The notes: generated from the letters alone by a model not told the origin. Shown: positions 43,497 to 52,359, counted from the stretch's first letter. The stretch is 64,000 bases of DNA from Falsibacillus albus (GCF_003668575.1 NZ_RCVZ01000017.1:1-64000), one strand, 5' to 3'. Numbers and translations are program-made.

Positions 43497-43541
43497 AAGC
43501 TTGAGGAAAGGCAGAAATGCTAAATCCTCGAGCTTTTTTTG
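43497..43541 (+). terminator. queF terminator
   Basis: AAGCTTGAGGA pairs with TCCTCGAGCTT, followed by TTTTTT. Confidence 0.88.
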
Positions 43542-43737
43542 TTGGAGTAATTCAAAACTGAAGCTGTTGAAAAGCCGGGAATCTGTTCGCTTGTCGAGGA
43601 CATCTAAGTATTCAGGTTGTGGATCATCGCATCGCTCAAAAGTTTTTTACATAAAATTAATGGGGATTTTTTGCAAATATTGTTATTTTTATTTTCTTTC
43701 TAAAAGGCTGTAAAAGCTTAGGGTTGATATTAACCCG

Positions 43738-43965
43738 TTTCCAGCTGTTGATTGGAGTGGAAATCGTAGACTCCAGTGGGATCAGCGGAGCCAGACCGTT
43801 CGCGATATGATAAGCAAAAAAATGTTTGAATTGAACTATTTAAAGAAATAGGAAGAGGGAATTGGTGAGACTCCAGCGGAAAAACGGGCTGGCAAGACCT
43901 CGCAGCGTAGCGAGGAGGCTTGCCGGTTCGTCCGCGGAAAGCGATCCGATTCCCTCTCCCTTTTA
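43738..43965. repeat. Diverged copies of the dispersed element
   Basis: TTGATTGGAGTGGAAATCGT at 43747 opens a partial copy. A second piece, GGTGAGACTCCAGCGGAAAA through GTCCGCGGAAAGCGATCC, lies at 43863-43953 and contains CTCGCAGCGTAGCGAGG, a hairpin. GAGGGAATTG and GATTCCCTCTCCC flank it as inverted repeats. With the preceding 200 bp this makes up most of the 650-bp gap between queF and the YitT-family gene. Confidence 0.65.
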
Positions 43966-44050
43966 AAGTACACGATTATCTGAATGCAACAAACATTCAA
44001 ACGATTGGAAACGGTTCATAAATCTTAATAATTCTTTTCATACAAAGGTG

Positions 44051-44079
44051 TTTACAAATAACCGTAAGCTTACTATAAT
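44051..44079 (+). promoter_or_regulatory. Sigma-A-type promoter of the YitT-family gene
   Basis: TTTACA (44051-44056), 17-bp spacer and a perfect TATAAT (44074-44079), about 60 bp before the start codon. Confidence 0.85.
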
Positions 44080-44141
44080 CGCGTCTGTGCCAGCAATTAA
44101 ATTGACAGTAATGAAAAGGAAATAGAAGGAGGGTATGAGTG

Positions 44142-44990
44142 ATGAAAAAGAAACTATTAACGTTCTTCAACATGAACCTAGGCGTATTTTTAGTTGCCAT
44201 CAATGTTCACTTCTTTTTATCGCCAAACAATTTAGCTACTGGAGGAGTCAGTGGATTGTCGATTGTCCTCAATCACCTCATGCCATCCTTATCGATCGGA
44301 ACATTCATGGTGATTACAAACGTAGCCTTATTTATTGTAGGGATCATTTTCCTCGGATTCAGCTTCGGGGCTAAAACGGTGTACTCAAGCTTCGCCTTAT
44401 CCTTCATGGTTTGGCTGCTTGAAAAAGTTGCACCATTGTCGCATCCATTAAGCGACGATATCCTGATCCAATTGATCATCGGCCAATGCATCGCAGCTTC
44501 CGGGATGGCGATTGTGTTCAACCAAAAAGCCTCCACGGGCGGCACGGACATCACGGCGATGATTTTAAATAAATATTTTTCAATAGAAATCGGGAAAGCC
44601 GTACTATTCTCAGACTTGCTGATCGCCCTGTCCTCAACATTTATTTTCGGGCCAAAAGTCGGTATGTACGCATTCTTCGGCGTCATCTTGAATGGACTGG
44701 TCATTGACTACATGCTTCAAAAGTTCAATACCAATAAAGAAGTGGTCATCATCAGCAAATACAGTGATGAAATCCGTTCTTTCATTGTCCAGGAGCTTGG
44801 CAAGGGAGCGACGATCCATACGGCAAAAGGCGGCTATAACTTCGAGCAAAAAGAAGTGATCACAACCATCTTGGGAAGAAAAGAATTCTCAAGGCTGAAG
44901 CACTTCATCATCAGCGTGGACAAAAAAGCATTCATCACCGTCCACAATATGAATGAAATTTTAGGACAGAATTTCAAACGACTTGCATAG
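44142..44990 (+). CDS. YitT-family membrane protein
   Basis: 282 residues from ATG 44142 (AAGGAGG 8 nt upstream; GTG 44139 possible). About five or six helices in residues 1-190, with LATGGVSGLSIVLNHL and ASTGGTDITAMILNKYF as the conserved membrane motifs, then a cytoplasmic DUF2179 domain (about 200-280, ATIHTAKGGYNFEQKEVITT). Bacilli encode several paralogues (YitT, YpjC, YqfU, YxkD); which this is cannot be told. Function unknown. Confidence 0.87.
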   Translation: MKKKLLTFFNMNLGVFLVAINVHFFLSPNNLATGGVSGLSIVLNHLMPSLSIGTFMVITNVALFIVGIIFLGFSFGAKTVYSSFALSFMVWLLEKVAPLSHPLSDDILIQLIIGQCIAASGMAIVFNQKASTGGTDITAMILNKYFSIEIGKAVLFSDLLIALSSTFIFGPKVGMYAFFGVILNGLVIDYMLQKFNTNKEVVIISKYSDEIRSFIVQELGKGATIHTAKGGYNFEQKEVITTILGRKEFSRLKHFIISVDKKAFITVHNMNEILGQNFKRLA

Positions 44991-44998
44991 ATAATGGT

Positions 44999-45030
44999 AT
45001 GGACAGGTGCCCAAGCGCCTGTCCATTTTT
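44999..45030 (+). terminator. Terminator of the YitT-family gene
   Basis: ATGGACAGGTGC pairs with GCGCCTGTCCAT around CCAA, followed by TTTTT. Confidence 0.92.
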
Positions 45031-45050
45031 GGCTTTTTAGTGAAGCGAGC

Positions 45051-45170
45051 GTTTATGCGCGGAAAAAAAGATTTATGCGCCGAACTTTCATTTTATGCGC
45101 GCTTTTCCAGAAATATGCGCGGAAATCCACATTTATGCGTGCTTTTCGGATTTTATGCGAAAAACAAGGG
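45051..45170. repeat. Array of six exactly phased 20-bp units with TTTATGCGC core
   Basis: TATGCG occurs at 45054, 45074, 45094, 45114, 45134 and 45154, exactly 20 bp apart each time. Unit starts read GTTTATGCGCGG, ATTTATGCGCCG, TTTTATGCGCGC, AAATATGCGCGG, ATTTATGCGTGC and TTTTATGCGAAA. The rest of each unit differs, alternating between GGAAA- and GCTTTTC-containing forms. It lies after the YitT terminator and 70 bp before the next promoter. A 84-residue frame crosses it but is an artefact of the periodicity. Confidence 0.85.
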
Positions 45171-45219
45171 GCGCGCTCCCCGGATAATCTGATCGCCTTG
45201 GAATTTCGCACCTGCCCCC

Positions 45220-45249
45220 TTGCAAGCTGCGGCAGGTTTGTTATATAAT
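45220..45249 (+). promoter_or_regulatory. Promoter of the RAxF-type gene with overlapping inverted repeat
   Basis: TTGCAA (45220-45225), 18-bp spacer and TATAAT (45244-45249). ACCTGCC before and GGCAGGT after the -35 form an inverted repeat that could be an operator. Confidence 0.6.
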
Positions 45250-45286
45250 ATTCGTATATTTCAGACATTTAAGGAGGTGTTAAGAG

Positions 45287-45433
45287 ATGGAACGTTCTGT
45301 TGGATTGCATGGTCAATTTTTAGAATTTATCTACATTTGCCGTGCGATTTTTCATGTGGAATTTGCTAAAGGGACAAGTATGCCCTTTTTTAAGCAATTT
45401 CATATGGACGATAGAACGGTGAAAATCTCTTAA
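45287..45433 (+). CDS. RAxF-type small protein (48 aa)
   Basis: The 48-residue product starts MERSVGLHGQFLEFIYICRA and contains CRAIFH, matching the RAxF motif after which a family of about 45-residue Bacillus proteins is named. AAGGAGGTG lies 8 nt before the ATG, and a promoter and terminator bracket it, so it is an independent transcription unit. Function unknown. The family match is from memory of the motif, not a search. Confidence 0.7.
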   Translation: MERSVGLHGQFLEFIYICRAIFHVEFAKGTSMPFFKQFHMDDRTVKIS

Positions 45434-45465
45434 CCCAACAACAATCCTGTAATGTGGACGGATGA

Positions 45466-45491
45466 AGAGGGCGCCTTGCTCTCTTTTTTTG
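45466..45491 (+). terminator. Terminator of the RAxF-type gene
   Basis: AGAGGGC and GCTCTCT flank a short loop and are followed by TTTTTT. Confidence 0.7.
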
Positions 45492-45526
45492 TTGCACAAT
45501 TTTACAGAAAAACATGTTAACCAGAG

Positions 45527-45566
45527 GACCATGGGTGAGGTGCATCTTCCCCATGGTCTTTTTTTA
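45527..45566 (+). terminator. Second terminator with no gene before it
   Basis: GACCATGGG pairs with CCCATGGTC, followed by TTTTTTTA. Only 35 bp separate it from the preceding terminator. Confidence 0.85.
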
Positions 45567-45578
45567 TATTGGCTGTTG

Positions 45579-45934
45579 ATGTTGGTTGGAGTGGAAGGTG
45601 CGAGACTCCAGAGCAAACAGCGGGCTAGGTGAGAACCACAGGCTTTGCATAGAATTAAATGAATTTTAATATATCGGATGGCTTCAGATCTTTTAGAACG
45701 TTTTTTTGTATTTGTCTAACCGTCATTAGGCAATCGGAGAGTAGGATTGTAGCGGAAGACCCTTGACTCCTCAGAAATGCATTCGCATTCCCTTCATGCG
45801 GTGTTAATTCGAATTCGAAGAATTCTTTTCAAAGTCCTGCGGGAAATAGAGGAAAGGTCGAGACCCCACAGGCGAAGCAGGAGGCTCGACTTCCTCCCCT
45901 CGGAAAGTGAGCATCCTGCAGCGGAAATCAACCT
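45579..45934. repeat. Dispersed element, composite copy
   Basis: Starts GTTGGTTGGAGTGGAAGGTG and, after an unrelated stretch (45641-45740), continues with GTAGCGGAAGACCC through CGAGACCCCACAGGCGAAGC to GCATCCTGCAGCGGAAATCA. It looks like two partial copies or one interrupted copy. It fills most of the gap before the second ABC-F gene and may place its 3' flank (ATGAATAGCAACAAACT) in that gene's leader. Confidence 0.7.
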
Positions 45935-46002
45935 TACAAAACTTTTGATGAATAGCAACAAACTTTACGAAAAGAGCGTTTATATTAAAGGAGCGAATGA
46001 AC

Positions 46003-47892
46003 ATGATCGTATGCAGTGTGAACGAAATCAGTAAAATGTACGGTGGGAATAAAGTATTTGAAAACCTTTCTCTTGAAATTCATGAAGGGGATCGAATCGG
46101 CTTGGTCGGTCCGAATGGAACGGGGAAGACGACCATCTTCAAGCTGATGGCCCAGTATGAACCTGTCGATGAAGGACAGATTCATGTGAAAAAAGATCTG
46201 AAGGTGGGATACTTGCCGCAGATCCCACAATTCGATGAAGGATTGACGGCATTGGAAGTGCTGGAGAAAGCATTTGATGAAGTGAAGGCGATCGAACGGG
46301 AACTTCGCGGAATGGAAGATGTCATGAAACAGGAGCTTGATGAAGGCAAGATGCAGACCTTGCTTGAGAAATATGGGGTGCTGCAGGAAAGATTTTCGTT
46401 CCTCGGTGGGTATGAAATCGAAGCAAATATTTCAAAGGTGGCAAACGGACTTCAAATTGAACAGCTCCTTCCGCAGGAGTTTGAAAAGCTCAGCGGCGGT
46501 GAGAAAACGAAGGTGTGCTTAGCGTATTTGCTGCTGCAGAGTCCGGATCTACTGCTTTTGGATGAGCCGACGAATCATCTGGATATTTCTGCGGTAGAGT
46601 GGCTTGAACAGTTCTTGAGGGAGCATGATGGAACCGTGGTAATCATTTCCCATGACCGCTATTTCCTCGATCAAGTCGTCAATAAAGTGATGGACCTTGA
46701 GGATGGGGAGATCCAGATATACCATCAAAATTACTCTGGCTTCATCCAGGAAAAAGAAGAAAAGCTGCTGCGTGAATTCCAGGCTTATCAGGAGCAGCAG
46801 AAAAAAATCAAGAAAATGAAAGAAACGATCAAGCGATTGAAAGAGTGGGCAAACAGGGCAAATCCGCCGAATGAAGGCTTGCACAAAAGGGCACGGAACA
46901 TGGAGCGCGCGCTGGAACGAATGGATAAATTGAAAAAGCCGATTCTGGAGCGGAAGAAAATGAACCTCCAGCTGGATGCAGCAGATCGATCGGGCAAGGA
47001 AGTATTAATGATAAAAGATGGCACAAAGGCTTTTAGAGGCAAGCTTCTCTTCGAAGATATTCAGTTTCAACTGTTCTACCAGGATCGGACGGCCATCATT
47101 GGCGACAATGGAACGGGCAAATCGACCATTTTGAAAATGCTCATGGGAGAAATGGCGATCGATGAAGGGGAAGTGAAGCAAGGAAGCAATCTAAAGCTTG
47201 GGTATTTGTCCCAGCATCATACGTACCATGATCCCGCCATGCGAGTCATCGATGTATTCCGGGATGAAGTGGCCGTGACGGAAGGGGATGGGAGGCATAT
47301 ATTAGCGAAATTCTTATTCTACGGCCATTCGGTGTTCCGAAAAGTGGGGCAGCTGAGCGGCGGCGAAAGAATGCGGCTCCGTTTGGCTCAGCTCATGTAT
47401 CAGGACATCAATGTACTGATCCTGGATGAGCCGACGAACCATTTGGACATCGACTCGAGGGATGTGCTGGAGGATGCCCTTGAGGATTTCACCGGGACCA
47501 TCCTGGCTGTTTCGCATGACCGCTATTTCTTGAACAAGCTTTTCCATAAAACATATTGCATCCACAATAAAAACCTCCACTTTTTCGATGGCGGGTATGA
47601 ATGGGCGCGAAAGAAAATGATGGAAAAGATGGAGATTCAAGCAGAGATCGTTGAAGAAAAACAAGCATCAGAAGCGACGGTCAAGCATCGCACAGAACCA
47701 AAGCAAAAAAAGGTAGACCTTGATGCCCTTGAATCAAGGATGGAGCAATTGGAGCAGGACATCGCTTCGATTCAAACGAATATGCTCCAGGAACAAGATC
47801 TCGAAGAGCTTCAATTGCTATACGGGAGACAGCAAACTTTAGAAGTGGAAAAACAGAAGCTTTATCAGGAATGGGAAGAAGCGCTTGGATAA
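46003..47892 (+). CDS. ABC-F ATPase with C-terminal coiled coil
   Basis: 629 residues from ATG 46003 (AAAGGAG 9 nt upstream; the ATG at 45997 is too close). Cassette 1: GPNGTGKTT, LSGGEKTKV, LLLDEPTNHLD. A long basic linker about 240-320 (QQKKIKKMKETIKRLKEW). Cassette 2: GDNGTGKST, LSGGERMRL, LILDEPTNHLD. The last 90 residues (about 540-629) form a charged coiled coil, as in YfmR/Uup-type ABC-Fs. It probably acts on ribosomes. The Lys-rich linker is suggestive of the tRNA-contacting interdomain helix. The particular B. subtilis orthologue is not clear. Confidence 0.88.
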   Translation: MIVCSVNEISKMYGGNKVFENLSLEIHEGDRIGLVGPNGTGKTTIFKLMAQYEPVDEGQIHVKKDLKVGYLPQIPQFDEGLTALEVLEKAFDEVKAIERELRGMEDVMKQELDEGKMQTLLEKYGVLQERFSFLGGYEIEANISKVANGLQIEQLLPQEFEKLSGGEKTKVCLAYLLLQSPDLLLLDEPTNHLDISAVEWLEQFLREHDGTVVIISHDRYFLDQVVNKVMDLEDGEIQIYHQNYSGFIQEKEEKLLREFQAYQEQQKKIKKMKETIKRLKEWANRANPPNEGLHKRARNMERALERMDKLKKPILERKKMNLQLDAADRSGKEVLMIKDGTKAFRGKLLFEDIQFQLFYQDRTAIIGDNGTGKSTILKMLMGEMAIDEGEVKQGSNLKLGYLSQHHTYHDPAMRVIDVFRDEVAVTEGDGRHILAKFLFYGHSVFRKVGQLSGGERMRLRLAQLMYQDINVLILDEPTNHLDIDSRDVLEDALEDFTGTILAVSHDRYFLNKLFHKTYCIHNKNLHFFDGGYEWARKKMMEKMEIQAEIVEEKQASEATVKHRTEPKQKKVDLDALESRMEQLEQDIASIQTNMLQEQDLEELQLLYGRQQTLEVEKQKLYQEWEEALG

Positions 47893-47895
47893 TAC

Positions 47896-47927
47896 GAAAA
47901 AGACGGCAGAGGTTGCCGTCTTTTTTT
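47896..47927 (+). terminator. Terminator of the second ABC-F gene
   Basis: AAAAAGACGGCA and TGCCGTCTTTTTTT with a GAGGT loop. Confidence 0.93.
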
Positions 47928-47986
47928 GCTCTTTTCTCAAAGGTTGTTGTTTGAAAAGTTTTTCTTTCAAATAACTCCCATATGAT

Positions 47987-48140
47987 GTTGATTGGAGCGG
48001 AAGGTGCGAGGCTCCACAGTGAAGCTAGGAGAAATAAGGCGAATGTTCGATTAAGTTCTGCAGGTCGGTGTGCCAACATCGAACGACCTCACATCCTGCG
48101 AGGCCATCGGAATGCGATCATCCTGCAACGGAATTCAACC
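47987..48140. repeat. Dispersed element, short copy
   Basis: GTTGATTGGAGCGGAAGGTG at the left and TCCTGCAACGGAATTCAACC at the right are the complementary ends seen at 20412-20666. The interior keeps GGTGTGCCAACATCGAACGA and CCTCACATCCTGCGAGG. It occupies half of the 355-bp gap before pspA; the remainder holds AT-rich promoter sequence. Confidence 0.75.
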
Positions 48141-48248
48141 ACCCCGGTTATTTTTTGTCCCTCTAATGAATATTTTTCCTAATATTGAAACTTTTTGTAA
48201 AGTTATCCGTACATATTGTTAACAAGACAAATCAAGGAGGCGAAGAAG

Positions 48249-48932
48249 ATGTTCGAGTTATTTAAACGCGTGAAGACAATCGTCCAGGCGGAATTCCATG
48301 ACCTGCTGGATAAAGCGGAGAATCCAATCCATTTGATGGATCAATATTTAAGGGAAATGAAGCTGGAAATTGAAGACGCGGAAAGAGCTACGGCGAAAAT
48401 GATGGCGGAAGAGAAATTGCTCGCACGAAAAAACACTGAACTTGCTGCTTTGCTTGAAACAAGGCAAAACCAGGCAATGGACGCCCTTCAAGCAGGCAAA
48501 GAAGAGCTCGCAAAAAAAGTGATTGAAGATAAGATGAATATCCAAAAAGAGCAGGTCCAATTGGAAGAGCTCCACACGATGACGATGCAGCACGTCGTTG
48601 ATCTGAAGGATAAGCTTCGCGTGATGAAAAATGAATATCGCGAAATGGAGATGAAGCGGAATACCCTCGCTGCAAGGGCACAGGCAGCTAAAGCAAAAGC
48701 CGTGATGAATCAAGCGGTTTCTGCTTCTTCTTCCTCCAATGCGAAAAGCGGATTTCAACGAATGGAGGAAAAGGTAATCAGGCAGGAAGCCGAAGTTCAG
48801 GCACATGAAGATTTGCAGCAGGTGAATCAATCGTTGGATGATGAGCTTAAAGAGATTTCTCGGAATAAAGAGGTGGAAGCAGAGCTTGGCCGCCTGAAAG
48901 AAATTCTGGCACAAAAAAAACAGTCCGGTTAA
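48249..48932 (+). CDS. pspA: PspA/IM30-family phage-shock protein
   Basis: 227 residues from ATG 48249 (AAGGAGG 8 nt upstream). N-terminal amphipathic helix MFELFKRVKTIVQAEFHDLL, then continuous coiled coil, matching B. subtilis PspA in length. It supports membrane integrity. Here it is followed at 12 bp by an NfeD-like gene and then floT, a layout joining PspA to the flotillin machinery. It differs from liaH in sequence, so it is not a recent duplicate. Confidence 0.93.
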   Translation: MFELFKRVKTIVQAEFHDLLDKAENPIHLMDQYLREMKLEIEDAERATAKMMAEEKLLARKNTELAALLETRQNQAMDALQAGKEELAKKVIEDKMNIQKEQVQLEELHTMTMQHVVDLKDKLRVMKNEYREMEMKRNTLAARAQAAKAKAVMNQAVSASSSSNAKSGFQRMEEKVIRQEAEVQAHEDLQQVNQSLDDELKEISRNKEVEAELGRLKEILAQKKQSG

Positions 48933-48944
48933 GGAATGTAGATC

Positions 48945-49484
48945 ATGACCATTTTTGGAACGCCAATTGAAACGGTTTATTTAATCATCCTCATCATCTC
49001 AGGGAGTCTGACCATCCTCTATATCCTTTTTGGCGACTTCCTGGATGGGGTGCTGGACACAGGCGGTTTTATCAATCCAACGATTATCTTGGCCTTTTTT
49101 ACCTTTATGTCCGCAATCGGATATGTCCTTGAGTACGCATCGCCATTGTCGAACATCGTGGTCCTCATCATTTCCATCATTTGTGCCGCGGTCCTGGTGA
49201 CATTGCTGAATGTTTTTGTCCTTATTCCATTATCGAATGCAGAGGAGTCACTGGGATATACGGAGGAATCGCTGAAAGGAAGGATCGGAAGGGTGATCCT
49301 TTCGATACCGGCCGACGGGTACGGCGAAGTGTTCATCGAGAGCAAAAGCGGGATGATCTCAAAGTCGGCAAGGAGCTTTGATGATGAATCGATTGCTGAA
49401 GGAACGAAAGTGTTGATCATTGAGGTGAAGCAGGGTGTCGTCTTTGTGACGCCCCATGAAGAAATAGAAGAACTGTATAGATAG
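48945..49484 (+). CDS. yuaF: NfeD-like membrane protein YuaF
   Basis: 179 residues. Three or four N-terminal helices (about 8-105, including TVYLIILIISGSLTILYILF), then an OB-fold NfeD domain (about 115-175: LKGRIGRVILSIPADGYGEV). In B. subtilis YuaF sits with flotillin FloT in membrane microdomains. It lies between pspA and floT with 12- and 11-bp gaps, so one operon. Confidence 0.92.
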   Translation: MTIFGTPIETVYLIILIISGSLTILYILFGDFLDGVLDTGGFINPTIILAFFTFMSAIGYVLEYASPLSNIVVLIISIICAAVLVTLLNVFVLIPLSNAEESLGYTEESLKGRIGRVILSIPADGYGEVFIESKSGMISKSARSFDDESIAEGTKVLIIEVKQGVVFVTPHEEIEELYR

Positions 49485-49495
49485 GGGGAGCTCGC

Positions 49496-51064
49496 ATGGG
49501 AGCAATGTGGATCATAATTGGAATTGCAGCATTTTTAATTTTGGCGCTGATCGGTGTCTTTGTGTCCAAATACAGAACGGCAGGACCCGATGAAGCACTG
49601 ATTGTAACGGGAAGCTATTTAGGGGGAAAGAACGTCCACGTCGATGAGTCGGGAAATAAGATCAAAATCATCCGCGGCGGAGGTACATTCGTATTTCCCG
49701 TCTTTCAACAAGCTGAGCCTTTGAGCCTGTTATCGAGCAAGCTGGAGGTGACGACTCCGGAAGTTTATACCGAGCAAGGTGTGCCGGTCATGGCAGATGG
49801 TACGGCGATCATCAAGATCGGCGGGTCGATCGGGGAAATTGCGACAGCAGCTGAACAATTCCTCGGAAAAACGAAAGGAGACCGAGAAAACGAAGCGAAA
49901 GAGGTGCTCGAAGGACATCTGCGCTCGATTCTCGGGTCGATGACAGTGGAAGAAATTTATAAAAACCGCGATAAATTTTCGCAGGAGGTGCAGCGTGTCG
50001 CCTCTCAGGACTTGGCCAAAATGGGTCTGATCATCGTTTCCTTCACGATCAAGGATGTCCGTGACAAAAACGGATACCTAGATTCCCTTGGAAAACCGAG
50101 GATCGCGCAAGTCAGAAGGGACGCAGACATCGCCACTGCCGAAGCTGAAAAGGAAACGCGCATCAAAAAGGCAGAGGCCGCAAAGGATGCGAAACGAGCT
50201 GAGCTGGAAAGGGCGACGGAGATCGCCGAGGCGGAGAAAGAAAATCAAATGAAAATCGCGGACTACCGCCGCGAGCAGGACATCGCCAAGGCGCGCGCCG
50301 ACCAAGCATATGATCTGGAAACGGCCCGTTCGAAGCAGGAAGTAACCGAACAGGAAATGCAGATCAAAATCATCGAAAGGCAGAAACAAATCGAGCTGGA
50401 GGAAAAAGAGATCCTCCGCCGTGAACGTCAATATGATTCAGAAGTGAAGAAGAAAGCGGATGCCGATCGCTATGCGGTCGAGCAGGCAGCCGTAGCGGAG
50501 AAAGTGAAGCAGATGGCAGAAGCCGATGCGAACCAATACCGCGTCGAGTCATTGGCAAGGGCAGAAGCAGAAAGGGTCCGGATCGACGGGATTGCGAAAG
50601 CGGACGCCCAGCGTGCACAAGGGGAATCCGAGGCAGAAATCATCCGCCTGAAAGGTCTTGCCGAAGCGGAAGCCAAACGGAAAATCGCCGAAGCATTCGA
50701 GCAGTTCGGTCAAGCGGCCATCCTCGATATGGTTCTCAAAATGCTTCCTGAATACGCGAAGAACATTGCCAGCCCATTGAGCAACATCGATAAGATCACC
50801 GTCGTCGATACAGGCGGAGGCGGGAAAAACAGCGGCGCCAATAAAGTGACCGGCTATGCAACGGACTTGATGTCCACCCTTCAGGAGTCACTGAAAGCAT
50901 CATCCGGGATTGATGTCCGCGGCCTGCTCGAGAACCTGTCCGGGAAAGGGAACGTTCGCCAGAGCCTCGATGAGATGACACATGAAATGAAGAAATCGAA
51001 TAACGAAATGGCAGCAGGGAAATCGGCGAATGCGGTTGATGGGGATGCGAGTGAGGAGAAATAA
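49496..51064 (+). CDS. floT: Flotillin FloT (YuaG)
   Basis: 522 residues. One N-terminal membrane helix (about 4-24), SPFH/Band-7 domain (about 30-210), long Ala/Glu-rich coiled coil (about 210-430, repeats such as ADANQYRVESLARAEAERVR), and a C-terminal oligomerisation segment. Flotillins organise functional membrane microdomains. GGGGGAG is 6 nt before the ATG. The C-terminal end SANAVDGDASEEK is acidic. Confidence 0.96.
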   Translation: MGAMWIIIGIAAFLILALIGVFVSKYRTAGPDEALIVTGSYLGGKNVHVDESGNKIKIIRGGGTFVFPVFQQAEPLSLLSSKLEVTTPEVYTEQGVPVMADGTAIIKIGGSIGEIATAAEQFLGKTKGDRENEAKEVLEGHLRSILGSMTVEEIYKNRDKFSQEVQRVASQDLAKMGLIIVSFTIKDVRDKNGYLDSLGKPRIAQVRRDADIATAEAEKETRIKKAEAAKDAKRAELERATEIAEAEKENQMKIADYRREQDIAKARADQAYDLETARSKQEVTEQEMQIKIIERQKQIELEEKEILRRERQYDSEVKKKADADRYAVEQAAVAEKVKQMAEADANQYRVESLARAEAERVRIDGIAKADAQRAQGESEAEIIRLKGLAEAEAKRKIAEAFEQFGQAAILDMVLKMLPEYAKNIASPLSNIDKITVVDTGGGGKNSGANKVTGYATDLMSTLQESLKASSGIDVRGLLENLSGKGNVRQSLDEMTHEMKKSNNEMAAGKSANAVDGDASEEK

Positions 51065-51098
51065 CATTAAAACGGTCGTCAGCGATCGATAAGCAAAT

Positions 51099-51137
51099 GG
51101 GAGTATGAATCCGCAATGGATTTATACTCCTTTTTTT
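51099..51137 (+). terminator. Terminator of the pspA-yuaF-floT operon
   Basis: GGAGTATGAATCC pairs with GGATTTATACTCC, followed by TTTTTTT. Confidence 0.92.
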
Positions 51138-51273
51138 AAGGAAGGGGTAGAGTGAAAGATAAAAAGTTAAGGATGGTTTGGGTAATTCCAAATCACTTTT
51201 ACCAAGCATTGAAAATTGTTGTCCTTACGAATTTATAATAAAATAAAAGCAACTATGACTTAAGGATGATACT

Positions 51274-52359
51274 GTGAAAACCAACAATGACTTATGGGAA
51301 CAAGCAAAGACGTTTATCGAAACCTGCTACGCGGAGCTTGGCATCGGACGGGAACGGTTGGAAAGCCGTCTGACAGAAGTCCAGCAGCAAATCGGGCGCA
51401 CCGGGTTTTATGATCATACATTTGAGGAACTCGAGCATGGCGCTAAGATGGCGTGGCGGAACAGCAACCGCTGCATCGGGAGGCTATTTTGGAATACACT
51501 CCATGTGTTCGATGCGAGGGAATCGGAAACGGAAGAGCATGTTCGCCGTGATTTGGAAAACCATATAAAATACGCGTCAAATGGAGGGAAGATCCTCCCC
51601 ACGATTACGATTTTCAAGGCTTCCCACAAGGAAAATAAAGTGCGGATCTGGAACCATCAGCTTATCCGCTATGCCGGCTACGAGCATGAGCATGGCATTG
51701 TCGGCGACCCCGATTCCATTCTTTTTACGAAAAAGTGCCTTGAGCTGGGTTGGAAGGGAAAAGGGACGAATTTCGATATCCTTCCGCTCGTCTTTCAGAT
51801 AGGGGAAAAGGATCCAGCCTATTTTGAAATACCTGAAGAGCTTATTCTCGAGGTGCCGATCACGCATCCTGAATTTGAATGGTTCGAAGACCTGCAGTTG
51901 AAATGGTATGCCGTCCCGATGATATCCGACATGAAGCTGGAGATTGGCGGCATTGAATATGAAGCGGCGCCGTTCAATGGCTGGTACATGGGGACAGAAA
52001 TCGGCGCCAGGAATCTTGCCGACGAATTTAGGTACAACATGCTTCCTAAAGTGGCGTCGTGCATGGGGTTGGACATTAGCCGCCCATCCACCCTATGGAA
52101 GGATAAAGCACTTGTGGAGCTGAATATCGCGGTCCATGATTCTTTTAAAAATGATGGAGTGAGCATCGTTGACCACCACACGGCTGCCTCCCAGTTCAAG
52201 CTGTTCGAGCAGCAGGAAGAACAGACCGGACGCAAAGTCACCGGCGACTGGACATGGCTGATTCCGCCTGTCTCGCCGGCCACCACGCACATTTTCCATC
52301 AACAGTACGACAACAAATGGAACACACCGAATTATTTTTATCAAGAGAAGCCTTATTAA
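51274..52359 (+). CDS. nos: Bacterial nitric oxide synthase oxygenase
   Basis: 361 residues, oxygenase domain only, lacking the reductase half of animal NOS. Cys67 in RNSNRCIGR ligates heme; [15 protein letters not shown] and [11 protein letters not shown] are conserved substrate and pterin-site segments. It oxidises arginine to NO and citrulline using electrons from unrelated flavoproteins or flavodoxins. GTG start at 51274 after AAGGATG. TTGAAA (about 51206) and TATAAT (about 51233) are a possible promoter with a long spacer. Confidence 0.97.
   Translation: MKTNNDLWEQAKTFIETCYAELGIGRERLESRLTEVQQQIGRTGFYDHTFEELEHGAKMAWRNSNRCIGRLFWNTLHVFDARESETEEHVRRDLENHIKYASNGGKILPTITIFKASHKENKVRIWNHQLIRYAGYEHEHGIVGDPDSILFTKKCLELGWKGKGTNFDILPLVFQIGEKDPAYFEIPEELILEVPITHPEFEWFEDLQLKWYAVPMISDMKLEIGGIEYEAAPFNGWYMGTEIGARNLADEFRYNMLPKVASCMGLDISRPSTLWKDKALVELNIAVHDSFKNDGVSIVDHHTAASQFKLFEQQEEQTGRKVTGDWTWLIPPVSPATTHIFHQQYDNKWNTPNYFYQEKPY

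Noticed and set aside
44007-44021. cre site upstream of the YitT-family gene
   Set aside because: TTGGAAACGGTTCAT resembles the CcpA consensus but the final CA is one base out of register.
45051-45170. CRISPR array
   Set aside because: Units are only 20 bp with a 9-bp core, no 30-bp-class repeat and spacer pair, and no cas genes in the window.
44994-45248. Plus-strand frame of 84 residues
   Set aside because: It runs through the YitT terminator and the 20-bp phased array; its apparent FMRR/FILCA repeats come from the DNA periodicity.
48348-48914. Minus-strand frame of 188 residues
   Set aside because: Antisense shadow of the coiled-coil pspA gene, rich in Leu/Phe/His as expected for the complement of Glu/Lys codons.
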